DNA of 64,000 bases. Source: Treponema sp. (GTDB taxonomy: Bacteria; Spirochaetota; Spirochaetia; Treponematales; Breznakiellaceae). Numbering within the stretch: the first letter of the stretch is position 1; each line of letters begins with the position of its first letter. The DNA is taken from positions 62,001-126,000 of the forward strand of contig WRIB01000001.1 in assembly GCA_009782955.1 (NCBI GenBank), written 5' to 3'. Positions 39,401-47,270 of this stretch are shown here, one piece after another. A program made the translations under genes and the position numbers. The notes under the pieces are model-generated. The model saw nothing but the letters and a program-made list of their open reading frames with translations. It ran no database searches and was not told where the DNA came from.

Positions 39401-39593
39401 TGGGTTCAGTACTCCGTCCCTTAATAAAGCCCTTTCCAAACCGGTTAGCGGGGAAAAAATTGTTGGAACCCTGTCTTATCTGGAAAATCTGTCAAGTTCT
39501 GTAAATGACAAGAATCTTGTTTTGGAGCTTCGGCAGAAAGTACAAAGTATTATGTCAAGGATTAAAGATGTAATGGACAAGAGGCAGAAATAG
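36456..39593 (+). CDS. large TPR protein with Pro/Gln-rich and acidic low-complexity regions
   Basis: About ten TPRs (YNNLGTIYDQLREYEKAYMTFRKGLALDRNN...), then PQPQQDYSPPPEPPQ repeats and an acidic tract. Confidence 0.85.
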   Translation: MNFDLQDVLERAKGSSRVGDHEEAERLLKQYITKVPDDRSARLLLGITLAKQEKSDEAVDEFTTLLAENPNDVEALNNLAVIYRRQDKLQDALGALMEAIDIDPVRAEFHYNIGNIHKQLGNLKAASMAYAKVIELNPDYVHAYNNLGTIYDQLREYEKAYMTFRKGLALDRNNPTLHFNYGVALEANNRFEDALNEYKLAQRSKPGWLQPMNNMGIIYFKQGQHTKAMDTFNRILHADPLNAEARNNMGVVQADQGKIKEAVANYRRAIESDPKYVKAVVNLERALEDSGDFADAVVELEKLIKLVPNSADVRHRLAALYLKMDRYPEALQQAQAALEWEPENTQALRILGTTQRVMGNDAEAEKVFEKILSIDPGNFAFHLDLADIHFKRKEYKKAEERIMAFLSRRPNDREAKMLLGRLYAKMGNRTHAIQIFEELAKADPNDTEALAAAAELHKNAGETEKALRTADKLVNLQGKRATPDDLSDLNDSLAFYESAVKAYSSDVTDMWARNLKLLQDAVTEDKNDTDDISLLMGMGDKSPVLDEETEALFIEEPDFGLEDTDELFFDDELPLYDEETQPDMSLDNMAEPEAEYYPEPPYQEPQKNQSGDYRPPPQPQQDYPLPPEPPQPQQDYSPPPEPPQQPPQPQQDYSPQPEQPPPPQQPPPQPQPQPQQQWQPPPQPQPQQQWQPPQPQPQRQQPRQQQPQYPPGDEPEALPIDEEEEELTLEDGGEEQPGEWEESAEESEAPGESDVDEDSAEDSLDTPDNIQDDETGSTEEEPPQEEDFLPDDLPGSEDEDFSAAEEPLMDEDLFGEEEPESFSDSAEDFSGEQQDMPGMFSDEPEEDFLDSLEEPVQSEAPGPELNESEPDEQLFENEPEEFLGKPPANGVLPQVPPISDNKPWSKEGEELKKDPLTRDAILGLMNYLKDMSSSLPQGKLEAFEKSNARLSMDNVINTLKGKEGLLKGINKKILQKDRRAGHGFSTPSLNKALSKPVSGEKIVGTLSYLENLSSSVNDKNLVLELRQKVQSIMSRIKDVMDKRQK
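38296..38580 (+). repeat. low-complexity Pro/Gln codon repeat inside the TPR gene
   Basis: Repeated ccgcagcc(t/c)caacaggattattcgccg followed by caaccaccaccacagccacag-type triplets. Confidence 0.85.
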
Positions 39594-40454
39594 ATGGCTG
39601 AAAATGTTTCTAAAAAAATAGGTGATTATATAGTAAATATGCCAAGCTTGCCGACATCGGTGGCAAAGGTACTTGAGGTCTGTAACAACCCCCAGACAAG
39701 CCCTGCGGATTTGAACCATGTTATTTCCCTGGATCCGGTACTGGTTGCCCGTGTGCTTAAGCTGATCAATTCCGCTTATTATGGTTTGGGTCAGCAGGTT
39801 ACCAGTCTTGTCCGGGCAATTATCATGATTGGCATCAATACCGTAAAAAATCTGGCATTGTCTACTTCTGTTGTTGGAAACCTTTCAAAGAGCAAAAATC
39901 CGTCAGGACTTGATATAGAAGGGTTTTGGCGTCATTCTCTGTGTGTTGGAGTTGCAGCCAAGGCTATTGCAAAAAAACGGGGAGTGGACAATAAACAATG
40001 GGAAGAATATTTTGCGGCAGGTCTTCTTCACGACATTGGTAAAATACCTCTTAATGCTGTACTGCAAAACGATTATATGCTGATTGTCAGTTCTTCCGAT
40101 CGTGACAAGCTGTCTCTGGTTCGTTCTGAGGATCGTGATTTGGGTATTAATCACTGCAATTCCGGAGCTTTGATAGTAAAAGCCTGGAAGCTGGAAGGAT
40201 CTGTGGGAGATGTTATTGTGTTTCATCACAATCATACAGATTACGATGGAGAACACAGGGATTTGCTTTATACAATAATCCTGGCAAACTACTTTGCCCT
40301 GCAAACAGAAACCGGTTTTTCAGGCGACCTTCATCCGGAAAAACCCGGGCCTTCAATCTGGGAAGCTTTGGGCATAACCCCCGATGTTTTTGACGAGATA
40401 AGCGAAAAAGTAAACGTCGAGATAGAAAAAGCCGAAGTGTTTCTTAAACTGTAA
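39594..40454 (+). CDS. HDOD-domain protein
   Basis: MPSLPTSVAKVLEVCNNPQTSPADLNHVISLDPVLVARVLKLINSAYYGLGQQVTSLVRAIIMIGINTVKNLALS; LLHDIGKI. Confidence 0.93.
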   Translation: MAENVSKKIGDYIVNMPSLPTSVAKVLEVCNNPQTSPADLNHVISLDPVLVARVLKLINSAYYGLGQQVTSLVRAIIMIGINTVKNLALSTSVVGNLSKSKNPSGLDIEGFWRHSLCVGVAAKAIAKKRGVDNKQWEEYFAAGLLHDIGKIPLNAVLQNDYMLIVSSSDRDKLSLVRSEDRDLGINHCNSGALIVKAWKLEGSVGDVIVFHHNHTDYDGEHRDLLYTIILANYFALQTETGFSGDLHPEKPGPSIWEALGITPDVFDEISEKVNVEIEKAEVFLKL

Positions 40455-40458
40455 CGCA

Positions 40459-40895
40459 AACGTCAATTTACCGCTGAACCTGGTATAAAAAATGCCTGTA
40501 TTAATAAAGCAAAGGGGCAGGAAAAGCCCTGGTAAGGAGCCCTGTAGAATCCGAAAAAACAGCCTTCTGACTACCTAAACGTAAAATTAAGTATTGAAAA
40601 TCTTATGGAGTTAGCGTTTAGGCAGTCAGGCTTTCTTACCCTTATTATTCCTATTTTTAGCAGGTCTATTTTTCCGGGGAATTCCAGATGCTCTTACCAG
40701 GGCTTTTCCTGCCCCTTTCCATACAAATATTACAGGTTTATGTATACCAAACTCAGCCGTCAATTACTGCTTGCATCCATTGCAAATCACTTATCTACTG
40801 CTGAACTTGACATTACATTAACTGAAAATAGCTCTCCTCTTTGCTTGGTTTATTCGGATTATTTAATGTGGTAGGCTCAGCGGCAGATTGACGTT
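40459..40895. repeat. ~440-bp nested foldback element
   Basis: 24-bp perfect arms aggggcaggaaaagccctggtaag (40513)/cttaccagggcttttcctgcccct (40693); inner ctgactacctaaacg/cgtttaggcagtcag; outer aacgtcaatttaccgctgaacc/ggctcagcggcagattgacgtt. Confidence 0.8.
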
Positions 40896-40942
40896 AATAG
40901 CAGCATCAAGACTTTTTTTTCTTTTTATGGTAACTACAATAC

Positions 40943-42754
40943 ATGGACTTTCAAGAAAGCTGGAAACACCGCATAGCGGAAATACTAAATGCCGCATTAA
41001 AAGAAGCAGGAATTAACGCAACTATCGAGCCAAAAACCATTACTGCGGAGCTTCCTCCAAAACCGGAAATGGGGGACATTGGGTTCCCCATGTTTGCCTA
41101 TGCAAAATTGTTCCGCAAAGGGCCGCCGCAGATTGCAGAAATGCTTGTCCAGCGTCTTAACGAACCTGATAACCGGCAAAGCGGTGCAACCGGGACTGCC
41201 GGTGCGGACGGTCCTTATGTGAATATTCGGCTTGATCGCGGAAAAGCTGCCATGGCAATCCTGACGGAAATGCTGAACAATCCTGTAGGACGGCCGGAAA
41301 ACCATTCCGGCGCCCGTATTATGGTCGAGTTTTCCAGCCCCAATACCAACAAACCGCTTCACCTGGGACATCTTCGCAATGATATATTGGGAGAAAGCAT
41401 TTCCCGCATACTTGCCGCCTGCGGAGCTGAAGTCCGAAAGGTGTGCATTATCAACGACAGGGGTATTCATATATGCAAGTCCATGCTTGCCTATAAAGAA
41501 AACGGCGGCGGTAAAACACCGGAATCGGAAAGAATTAAGAGTGATCACTTTGTCGGCGACTGGTATGTCGCGTTTAGCCGGCGGCTAAAAGAAGAAACCG
41601 AAGAACTGATAAACAAAGAGGGTGTAGATAAGGACAAGGCCGAAGCCGCCGCCCCGGTATTGAAACGGGCACAAGAACTGCTCCGGTTGTGGGAAGCAGG
41701 AGATAAAGAAACCGTTGATCTGTGGAAAAAGATGAACAACTGGACTATCGAAGGTATGAAAAAAACCTACGAACGCACCGGTGTTTCTTTTGATCAATAT
41801 TACTTTGAAAGCGAAACGTATCTTAAAGGAAAAGAAGAAATCGGAAAGGCGCTTGATAAGGGGATTTTCTACAAAAATCAGGATGGAGCGGTAATGGTGG
41901 ATTTGGAAGCGGAAAAGCTCGGCAAGAAGGTTTTGCTCCGCAGTGACGGCACTTCGATCTACATTACCCAGGATATAGGTCTTGCTATTTACCGTAACCG
42001 CGACTGGCCATTTGACCGGCTGGTCTATGTGGTCGGTTCGGAACAGCAATATCATTTTAAAGTGCTGTTTACCATTTTGGAAAAGCTTGGGTTCCCCTGG
42101 GCAAAAAATCTCTATCATCTTTCCTATGGCATGGTAAACCTGCCGGAAGGAAAAATGAAAAGCCGCGAAGGTACGGTGGTAGATGCTGACGATCTGATTG
42201 ACAGTTTGCGGGATCTGGCTCTGGAAGAAATTCGGGAAAAAGAACGGGAAGAAGCGCTTGATGACCCAAAAGAAACCGCAGAAAAGATCGCACTGGGTGC
42301 GCTTCATTATTATCTTTTATCCGTTACTCCTTCCAAAGATATGCTTTTTGACCCAAAAGAAAGTCTTTCGTTTAACGGCAACACCGGCCCGTATTTGCAG
42401 TATATGGGGGCGCGGATTTCTTCCATGCTCCGTAAGGCCGGGGAAATGAAAACTCAAAAGGATCACCCACCCTATGCGCTCTTATGTTCCGACCCCGAAT
42501 GGGAATTGCTTAAAGCGCTGGCAAATTACGATGAAGCAGTTTCCTCCGCTGCATCAAATATGGACCCTTCTCTGCTTGGTACATATCTTTACGACCTTTC
42601 AAAAGCGTTCAGCCGTTTTTACCACGACTGTCCCATATTGCAGGCAGAAACTCCTGAACTTTCCGCCGCTCGGCTTGATCTTTCCAGACTGGTACTTAAA
42701 GTTATGCAAAATGCCTTCGCTTTAATCTGCATTCCCTTTCTTGAGGCAATGTAA
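40943..42754 (+). CDS. argS: arginyl-tRNA synthetase
   Basis: VEFSSPNTNKPLHLGHLRNDILGESISRIL; YVVGSEQQYHFKVLF; MVNLPEGKMKSREGTVV. Confidence 0.95.
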   Translation: MDFQESWKHRIAEILNAALKEAGINATIEPKTITAELPPKPEMGDIGFPMFAYAKLFRKGPPQIAEMLVQRLNEPDNRQSGATGTAGADGPYVNIRLDRGKAAMAILTEMLNNPVGRPENHSGARIMVEFSSPNTNKPLHLGHLRNDILGESISRILAACGAEVRKVCIINDRGIHICKSMLAYKENGGGKTPESERIKSDHFVGDWYVAFSRRLKEETEELINKEGVDKDKAEAAAPVLKRAQELLRLWEAGDKETVDLWKKMNNWTIEGMKKTYERTGVSFDQYYFESETYLKGKEEIGKALDKGIFYKNQDGAVMVDLEAEKLGKKVLLRSDGTSIYITQDIGLAIYRNRDWPFDRLVYVVGSEQQYHFKVLFTILEKLGFPWAKNLYHLSYGMVNLPEGKMKSREGTVVDADDLIDSLRDLALEEIREKEREEALDDPKETAEKIALGALHYYLLSVTPSKDMLFDPKESLSFNGNTGPYLQYMGARISSMLRKAGEMKTQKDHPPYALLCSDPEWELLKALANYDEAVSSAASNMDPSLLGTYLYDLSKAFSRFYHDCPILQAETPELSAARLDLSRLVLKVMQNAFALICIPFLEAM

Positions 42755-42769
42755 CAAAAGGAGAATACG

Positions 42770-43348
42770 ATGCCGTTATCGGACATAAATAATGAATCTT
42801 CCCCTCATTCGCAGATACCAAATCGTATCAGGGAGCTTCGTGAGAATGAAGAAAAGAGCGCCGAAGACCTGGTACGGGATACCGGGATCAGCGCCGAAGA
42901 TTACGAAGGATACGAATCGGGAAAGCTCGATATCCCTATCAGTATACTCTACAAAATTGCCGCAGCATTAAGCGTTGATCCAACGGTACTTTTAACCGGC
43001 GAAGATCCCCGAATGGAAAGCGCTGCGGTCTGCCGGGCAGGACAGGGGGTACAGATTGAACGTTACCCCGGTTATTCATTTTCCAGCCTCGCATATAATT
43101 TTAAAGGCCGTACCATTGAACCGCTCCTGGTGTACCTTGACCCTTCAAAACCTGAAGCTTCACAGGTTGCCCACGACGGCCAGGAATTTAACTACGTAAC
43201 AGAAGGAACGGTAAAGATTTCGGTAGGTAAACGTTCCTATGTTCTTGCAGCAGGAGACTCCATTTATTTTGATGCAAAGCTTCCCCATGGCCAGGCTGCA
43301 GTTGGAGGCCCTGCCCGGTTTATCACCATTATCCAGGAAAAACCATAA
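42770..43348 (+). CDS. XRE-family HTH regulator with C-terminal cupin
   Basis: IRELRENEEKSAEDLVRDTGISAEDYEGYESGK...HDGQEFNYVTEGTVKISVGKRSYVLAAGDSIYFDAKLPHG. Confidence 0.9.
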   Translation: MPLSDINNESSPHSQIPNRIRELRENEEKSAEDLVRDTGISAEDYEGYESGKLDIPISILYKIAAALSVDPTVLLTGEDPRMESAAVCRAGQGVQIERYPGYSFSSLAYNFKGRTIEPLLVYLDPSKPEASQVAHDGQEFNYVTEGTVKISVGKRSYVLAAGDSIYFDAKLPHGQAAVGGPARFITIIQEKP

Positions 43349-43379
43349 TTATGATTATTGTTTACCGCCAGGAGGCGGC

Positions 43380-45086
43380 ATGTGCATGAACGAAATACTT
43401 TCCCGGTTTTGCCCCAGAATTGATTTTGAAAGTTACGAAGATTTTTACGAAAACTACCGCTGCAATGTACCGGAAAATTTTAATTTTGCATTCGATGTGG
43501 CAGACGAATGGGCGCGTATTGATCCGGACAAACCCGCGCTTATATGGACAAACGACAACGGAGAAAAAAAAGAGTTTAACTTTAACGATATAAAGCGGCT
43601 TTCCGACAAAGCGGCAAATGTTCTGCAATCCCTGGGGATTACCAGGGGTGATGTGGTAATGTTAATCCTCAAGCAGCGGCCGGAAGTGTGGATAATGATG
43701 ATCGCCCTGGAAAAAATCGGCGCAGTTTGCATACCGGGAACCTATCAGCTTACCAAAAAAGATCTCGTTTATCGCTGTAATATCGCCGAAGTAAAAATGC
43801 TCATTGCGGTAGATGATGAGGACCTTCTTTCCACAATGACTGCTTCGCTTCCGGAATGCGGAACAGTCCGCCACAAGGCTATTGTAGGATCAACAGTCCC
43901 GCAGGGTTTTATAGACCTACGAAGAGCCATTGATAAAGCACCGGAAACTTTTCAGCCGCCCAGGGAAGGCACAAAGCTGAGGGAACCGATGCTGATTTAT
44001 TTTTCGTCGGGAACCACCGGTATGCCCAAAATGGTGCTTCATGATCACAGCCTTCCTCTGGGACACATTGTTACAGCCAAATACTGGCATTGCGCCGAAG
44101 ACGGCAAAGTCCATTTAACCCAGACCGATTCCGGCTGGGCAAAATTTGCCTGGGGAAAGATCTATGGTCAGTGGATTTGCGGAGCGGTAATTGGCGTATA
44201 CGACACGGAAAAATTCACCCCATCCGGTCTTCTGGAAGCGCTGCAACGGCTGCGGCCCTATGGTTTTTGTGCACCGGCAACAATATACCGCTTTCTTATC
44301 AAGGAAGACCTTTCTACCCATGATTTTAGTTTTATCAAACATGCTTCCGTTGCAGGAGAACCCCTAAGCCCTGAGGTATACCACCAGATTGCAGAAAAAA
44401 CCGGCATGGAAATTCGGGAAGGTTTCGGCCAGTCGGAAACATCGGTCATGGCCGCCTGCTTTACCTGGCTGCCGGTAAAACCAGGTTCCATGGGCAAACC
44501 CGCCCCCCTCTTCGGCCTTGATCTGCTGGATGAAGCCGGAAGATTCTGCGACGACGGCATTGTGGGCAATATCAGCATCACTGCCGCAGGAGAACCGGGA
44601 ACCAATGACAGTAACACAATTCCCGGCCTGTTCCGGGGTTACTGGAAAGACGACGATATTACCCGTGCCAGCTGGTTTAACGGCACATACCGTACCGGAG
44701 ATATGGCCTGGCGGGATGCCGAAGGTTATTACTGGTTTGTTGGCCGCAACGACGATGTGATTAAATGTTCCGGTTATCGAATAGGCCCATTCGAGGTAGA
44801 AAGCGCCCTTATGGAACATCCTTCGGTATTGGAATGTGCTGTAACCGCTGTTCCCGACCCTGTGCGCGGACAAGTGGTTAAAGCGACCATAGTCCTGTCA
44901 AAAGGCTACGAAAGTTCAGATACACTGATCAAAGAACTGCAGAATCATGTTAAGCAGGTTACAGCCCCCTACAAATACCCGCGAATTGTGGAATTTACAA
45001 GTGAACTGCCAAAAACCATCAGCGGTAAGATACAGCGCAACGTGATACGTCAACGTGACGGCGACACACAACGTGACGGATCTTGA
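43380..45086 (+). CDS. AMP-dependent acyl-CoA synthetase (ligase)
   Basis: MLIYFSSGTTGMPKMVLHDHSLPLGH; YRTGDMAWRDAEGYYWFVGRNDDVIKCSGYRIGPFEVESALMEHPSVLE; PKTISGKIQRNVIR. Confidence 0.92.
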   Translation: MCMNEILSRFCPRIDFESYEDFYENYRCNVPENFNFAFDVADEWARIDPDKPALIWTNDNGEKKEFNFNDIKRLSDKAANVLQSLGITRGDVVMLILKQRPEVWIMMIALEKIGAVCIPGTYQLTKKDLVYRCNIAEVKMLIAVDDEDLLSTMTASLPECGTVRHKAIVGSTVPQGFIDLRRAIDKAPETFQPPREGTKLREPMLIYFSSGTTGMPKMVLHDHSLPLGHIVTAKYWHCAEDGKVHLTQTDSGWAKFAWGKIYGQWICGAVIGVYDTEKFTPSGLLEALQRLRPYGFCAPATIYRFLIKEDLSTHDFSFIKHASVAGEPLSPEVYHQIAEKTGMEIREGFGQSETSVMAACFTWLPVKPGSMGKPAPLFGLDLLDEAGRFCDDGIVGNISITAAGEPGTNDSNTIPGLFRGYWKDDDITRASWFNGTYRTGDMAWRDAEGYYWFVGRNDDVIKCSGYRIGPFEVESALMEHPSVLECAVTAVPDPVRGQVVKATIVLSKGYESSDTLIKELQNHVKQVTAPYKYPRIVEFTSELPKTISGKIQRNVIRQRDGDTQRDGS

Positions 45087-45141
45087 CACAAATACCCTTT
45101 TCCGCTATGAATTAAATTCAATTTATGGTAAGGATAACAGG

Positions 45142-45459
45142 ATGTACGCTTTAGTTGAATTTAAGGGCCGGCAGTACAAAGCCGAAAAGGGCGCCCTCCT
45201 CAAGGTTAACAAAATTGATGCTGAGCCGGGGTCAAAACTCGATATTGATTCAGTGCTGCTTCTTTCCAAAGGCGAGGCAAATGTTGTAGTAGGGACTCCC
45301 TATGTAGCAGGCGCCAAGGTAAGTGCCGTGGTGGAAAGTCATGCCAAAGACAAGAAAATTATCGTTTTTAAGTATAAATCCAAGAAGGATTACCGGCGGA
45401 AACAAGGACACCGTCAGCAATATTCGGTTATCAAAATCGAGGAAATAATCGGAGCCTAG
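45142..45459 (+). CDS. rplU: 50S ribosomal protein L21
   Basis: MYALVEFKGRQYKAEKGALLKVNKIDAEPGSKLDIDSVLLL...KIIVFKYKSKKDYRRKQGHRQQYSVIKIEEI. Confidence 0.95.
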   Translation: MYALVEFKGRQYKAEKGALLKVNKIDAEPGSKLDIDSVLLLSKGEANVVVGTPYVAGAKVSAVVESHAKDKKIIVFKYKSKKDYRRKQGHRQQYSVIKIEEIIGA

Positions 45460-45464
45460 TAGCC

Positions 45465-45609
45465 TGTCGGGCTTGTAGAATTTTTACGGTAAGTAATCGC
45501 AAAATTCTACGATTTATGGGTTCCTTTGGGAGTTTGCAAGGTGGAAAATGCTCAAAAACTCTGTTTTTCGCATTTTACCAATAGAAAAGGGCAAAGCCCG
45601 ACAAACTCC
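45465..45609 (+). promoter_or_regulatory. structured rplU-prp intergenic region with overlapping complementary arms
   Basis: tgtcgggctt(45465)/aagcccgaca(45594); gtagaatttt(45475)/aaaattctac(45501); ggagtttg(45529)/caaactcc(45602); tggaaaatgc(45542)/gcattttacca(45570). Confidence 0.5.
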
Positions 45610-45613
45610 TAGG

Positions 45614-45955
45614 ATGGTTACGGTAACAGCGGTTCTGGATGCATCAGGGCTTCTGAAAAGCTGTGATGTCCGAGGCCATGCTGGAGCCGGAAAACCGGGA
45701 AATGATATAGTCTGCGCTGCTGTTTCGGTGCTTGCCAGAACAGCTCAGATTGTCCTTTCCAACAGGGATGGGATTATAATCAGGAGCGAGGCTCTCCGGC
45801 GGGGGGAATTTACCCTGGAAACAGAGGTGCAGAATAATTCGGGGAAGGATTATCTTGCTGCCATTGGTACCTTTTTATTGGAAGGTTTACGCTCTGTAGC
45901 CGAGGAATATCCCGGGAATTGTGTTATTACTATTAAGAAAGAACGGAGGAATTGA
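45614..45955 (+). CDS. prp: Prp-family ribosomal-processing cysteine protease
   Basis: Located between L21 and L27; [26 protein letters not shown] (His and Cys positions conserved). Confidence 0.85.
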   Translation: MVTVTAVLDASGLLKSCDVRGHAGAGKPGNDIVCAAVSVLARTAQIVLSNRDGIIIRSEALRRGEFTLETEVQNNSGKDYLAAIGTFLLEGLRSVAEEYPGNCVITIKKERRN

Positions 45956-45956
45956 T

Positions 45957-46208
45957 ATGGCCAGAAAACGGGGCGGAAGCGGTGCAAAGAACGGACGGGA
46001 CTCAAATCCCCAGTATTTAGGTATCAAAGCATACGGCGGAACAACGGTAAAAGCCGGTACAATTATAGCCCGTCAGCGGGGTACTAAAATTCATCCCGGT
46101 CCCAATGTAGGATGCGGCGGAGACTATACCCTTTATGCCAAAGCCGACGGAAAAGTATCTTTTATCCAGCGTCAGGGCCGCAAACTTGCAACAATAATTG
46201 CAGAATAA
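45957..46208 (+). CDS. rpmA: 50S ribosomal protein L27
   Basis: [63 protein letters not shown] ggagg upstream of ATG. Confidence 0.95.
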   Translation: MARKRGGSGAKNGRDSNPQYLGIKAYGGTTVKAGTIIARQRGTKIHPGPNVGCGGDYTLYAKADGKVSFIQRQGRKLATIIAE

Positions 46209-46232
46209 TCCCTTTGGCGCCAGGCGCTGCTA

Positions 46233-47270
46233 ATGCAAAAATTCGCTGATGAAGCGTTAATTGAAGTCTCGTCCGGAAAAGGGGGCAATGGTTGTGTCGC
46301 TTTTCGGCGGGAAAAATATGTCCCTAAAGGAGGACCTTCGGGCGGAGACGGGGGCAAGGGAGGAAACGTGATTTTTGCCATCAGGCGAAACCTCCGCACC
46401 CTTGCTCACCTTCGCTATCAACATTCATTCCAGGCGGAAAACGGACATGACGGAGAAGGCCGGGAACGAAATGGCCGGGACGGAAAAGATGTAGTTGTCC
46501 CACTTCCTCCAGGTTCTCTGCTTAAGGATCCTGAAACAAACGAAGTTATTCAGGATTTTGGCATAAACGACGAAGGAAATTTTGTTTTTCTGAAAGGAGG
46601 GAACGGCGGTTGGGGCAACGTACACTTTAAATCTTCGGTAAACCAGGCGCCCCGCAAAGCCCTGCCCGGTAAACCCGGGATTTTCCGCCGTCTTAAAGTA
46701 GAATTGCAAATAATGGCCGACATCGGCCTTGTCGGTTTTCCCAATGCAGGAAAATCCTCACTCCTCGATAAATATACCAATGCTCGCCCAAAAATAGCTC
46801 CCTATCCCTTTACCACAAAGATTCCCAATTTGGGAGTCCTTACCTTTGGGGCAGGAAAGTGGGCATCCGGAAAAAACACCGAAGACAGCCGGGACATTAT
46901 TATTGCAGATATTCCCGGGCTCATAGAAGGCGCTTCTCGGGGCGCCGGGCTTGGCCATCGTTTTCTTAAACATATTTCCCGAACTGCGGCTTTAATTTTT
47001 ATTATTGACTTATCGGAATCAAATTATCTTGAAGCTTTTGATATTTTACAGCAAGAACTTAATAATTTTTCTTCCGAGTTAAGCGCCAAAAAACGTCTGC
47101 TCTGTGGTTCAAAATGTGATCTTGAAGGAACCGGCGAAGCGTTAAAAAAACTCACTGCTAAATACCCCTCAGAAAAAGTTTTGGGGATTTCAGTCTTTTC
47201 CGGTCTTGGTCTTCCAGAACTGGCTGCAGAAATAAGCGTTCTGGTAAATTACACCGGGGACACCAGATGA
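46233..47270 (+). CDS. obgE: Obg GTPase
   Basis: GNGCVAFRREKYVPKGGPSGGDGGKGGNVIF; GFPNAGKSSLLDKYTNARPKIAPYPFTT; DIPGLIEGASRGAGLGHRFLKH. Confidence 0.97.
   Translation: MQKFADEALIEVSSGKGGNGCVAFRREKYVPKGGPSGGDGGKGGNVIFAIRRNLRTLAHLRYQHSFQAENGHDGEGRERNGRDGKDVVVPLPPGSLLKDPETNEVIQDFGINDEGNFVFLKGGNGGWGNVHFKSSVNQAPRKALPGKPGIFRRLKVELQIMADIGLVGFPNAGKSSLLDKYTNARPKIAPYPFTTKIPNLGVLTFGAGKWASGKNTEDSRDIIIADIPGLIEGASRGAGLGHRFLKHISRTAALIFIIDLSESNYLEAFDILQQELNNFSSELSAKKRLLCGSKCDLEGTGEALKKLTAKYPSEKVLGISVFSGLGLPELAAEISVLVNYTGDTR

Noticed and set aside
40605-40874. 89-aa ORF between the HDOD gene and argS
   Set aside because: It lies almost wholly inside the foldback element and has no recognisable family or good SD.
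41585-42307. 240-aa antisense ORF in argS
   Set aside because: Phe-rich artefact opposite a confidently identified ArgRS; typical of codon bias rather than a gene.
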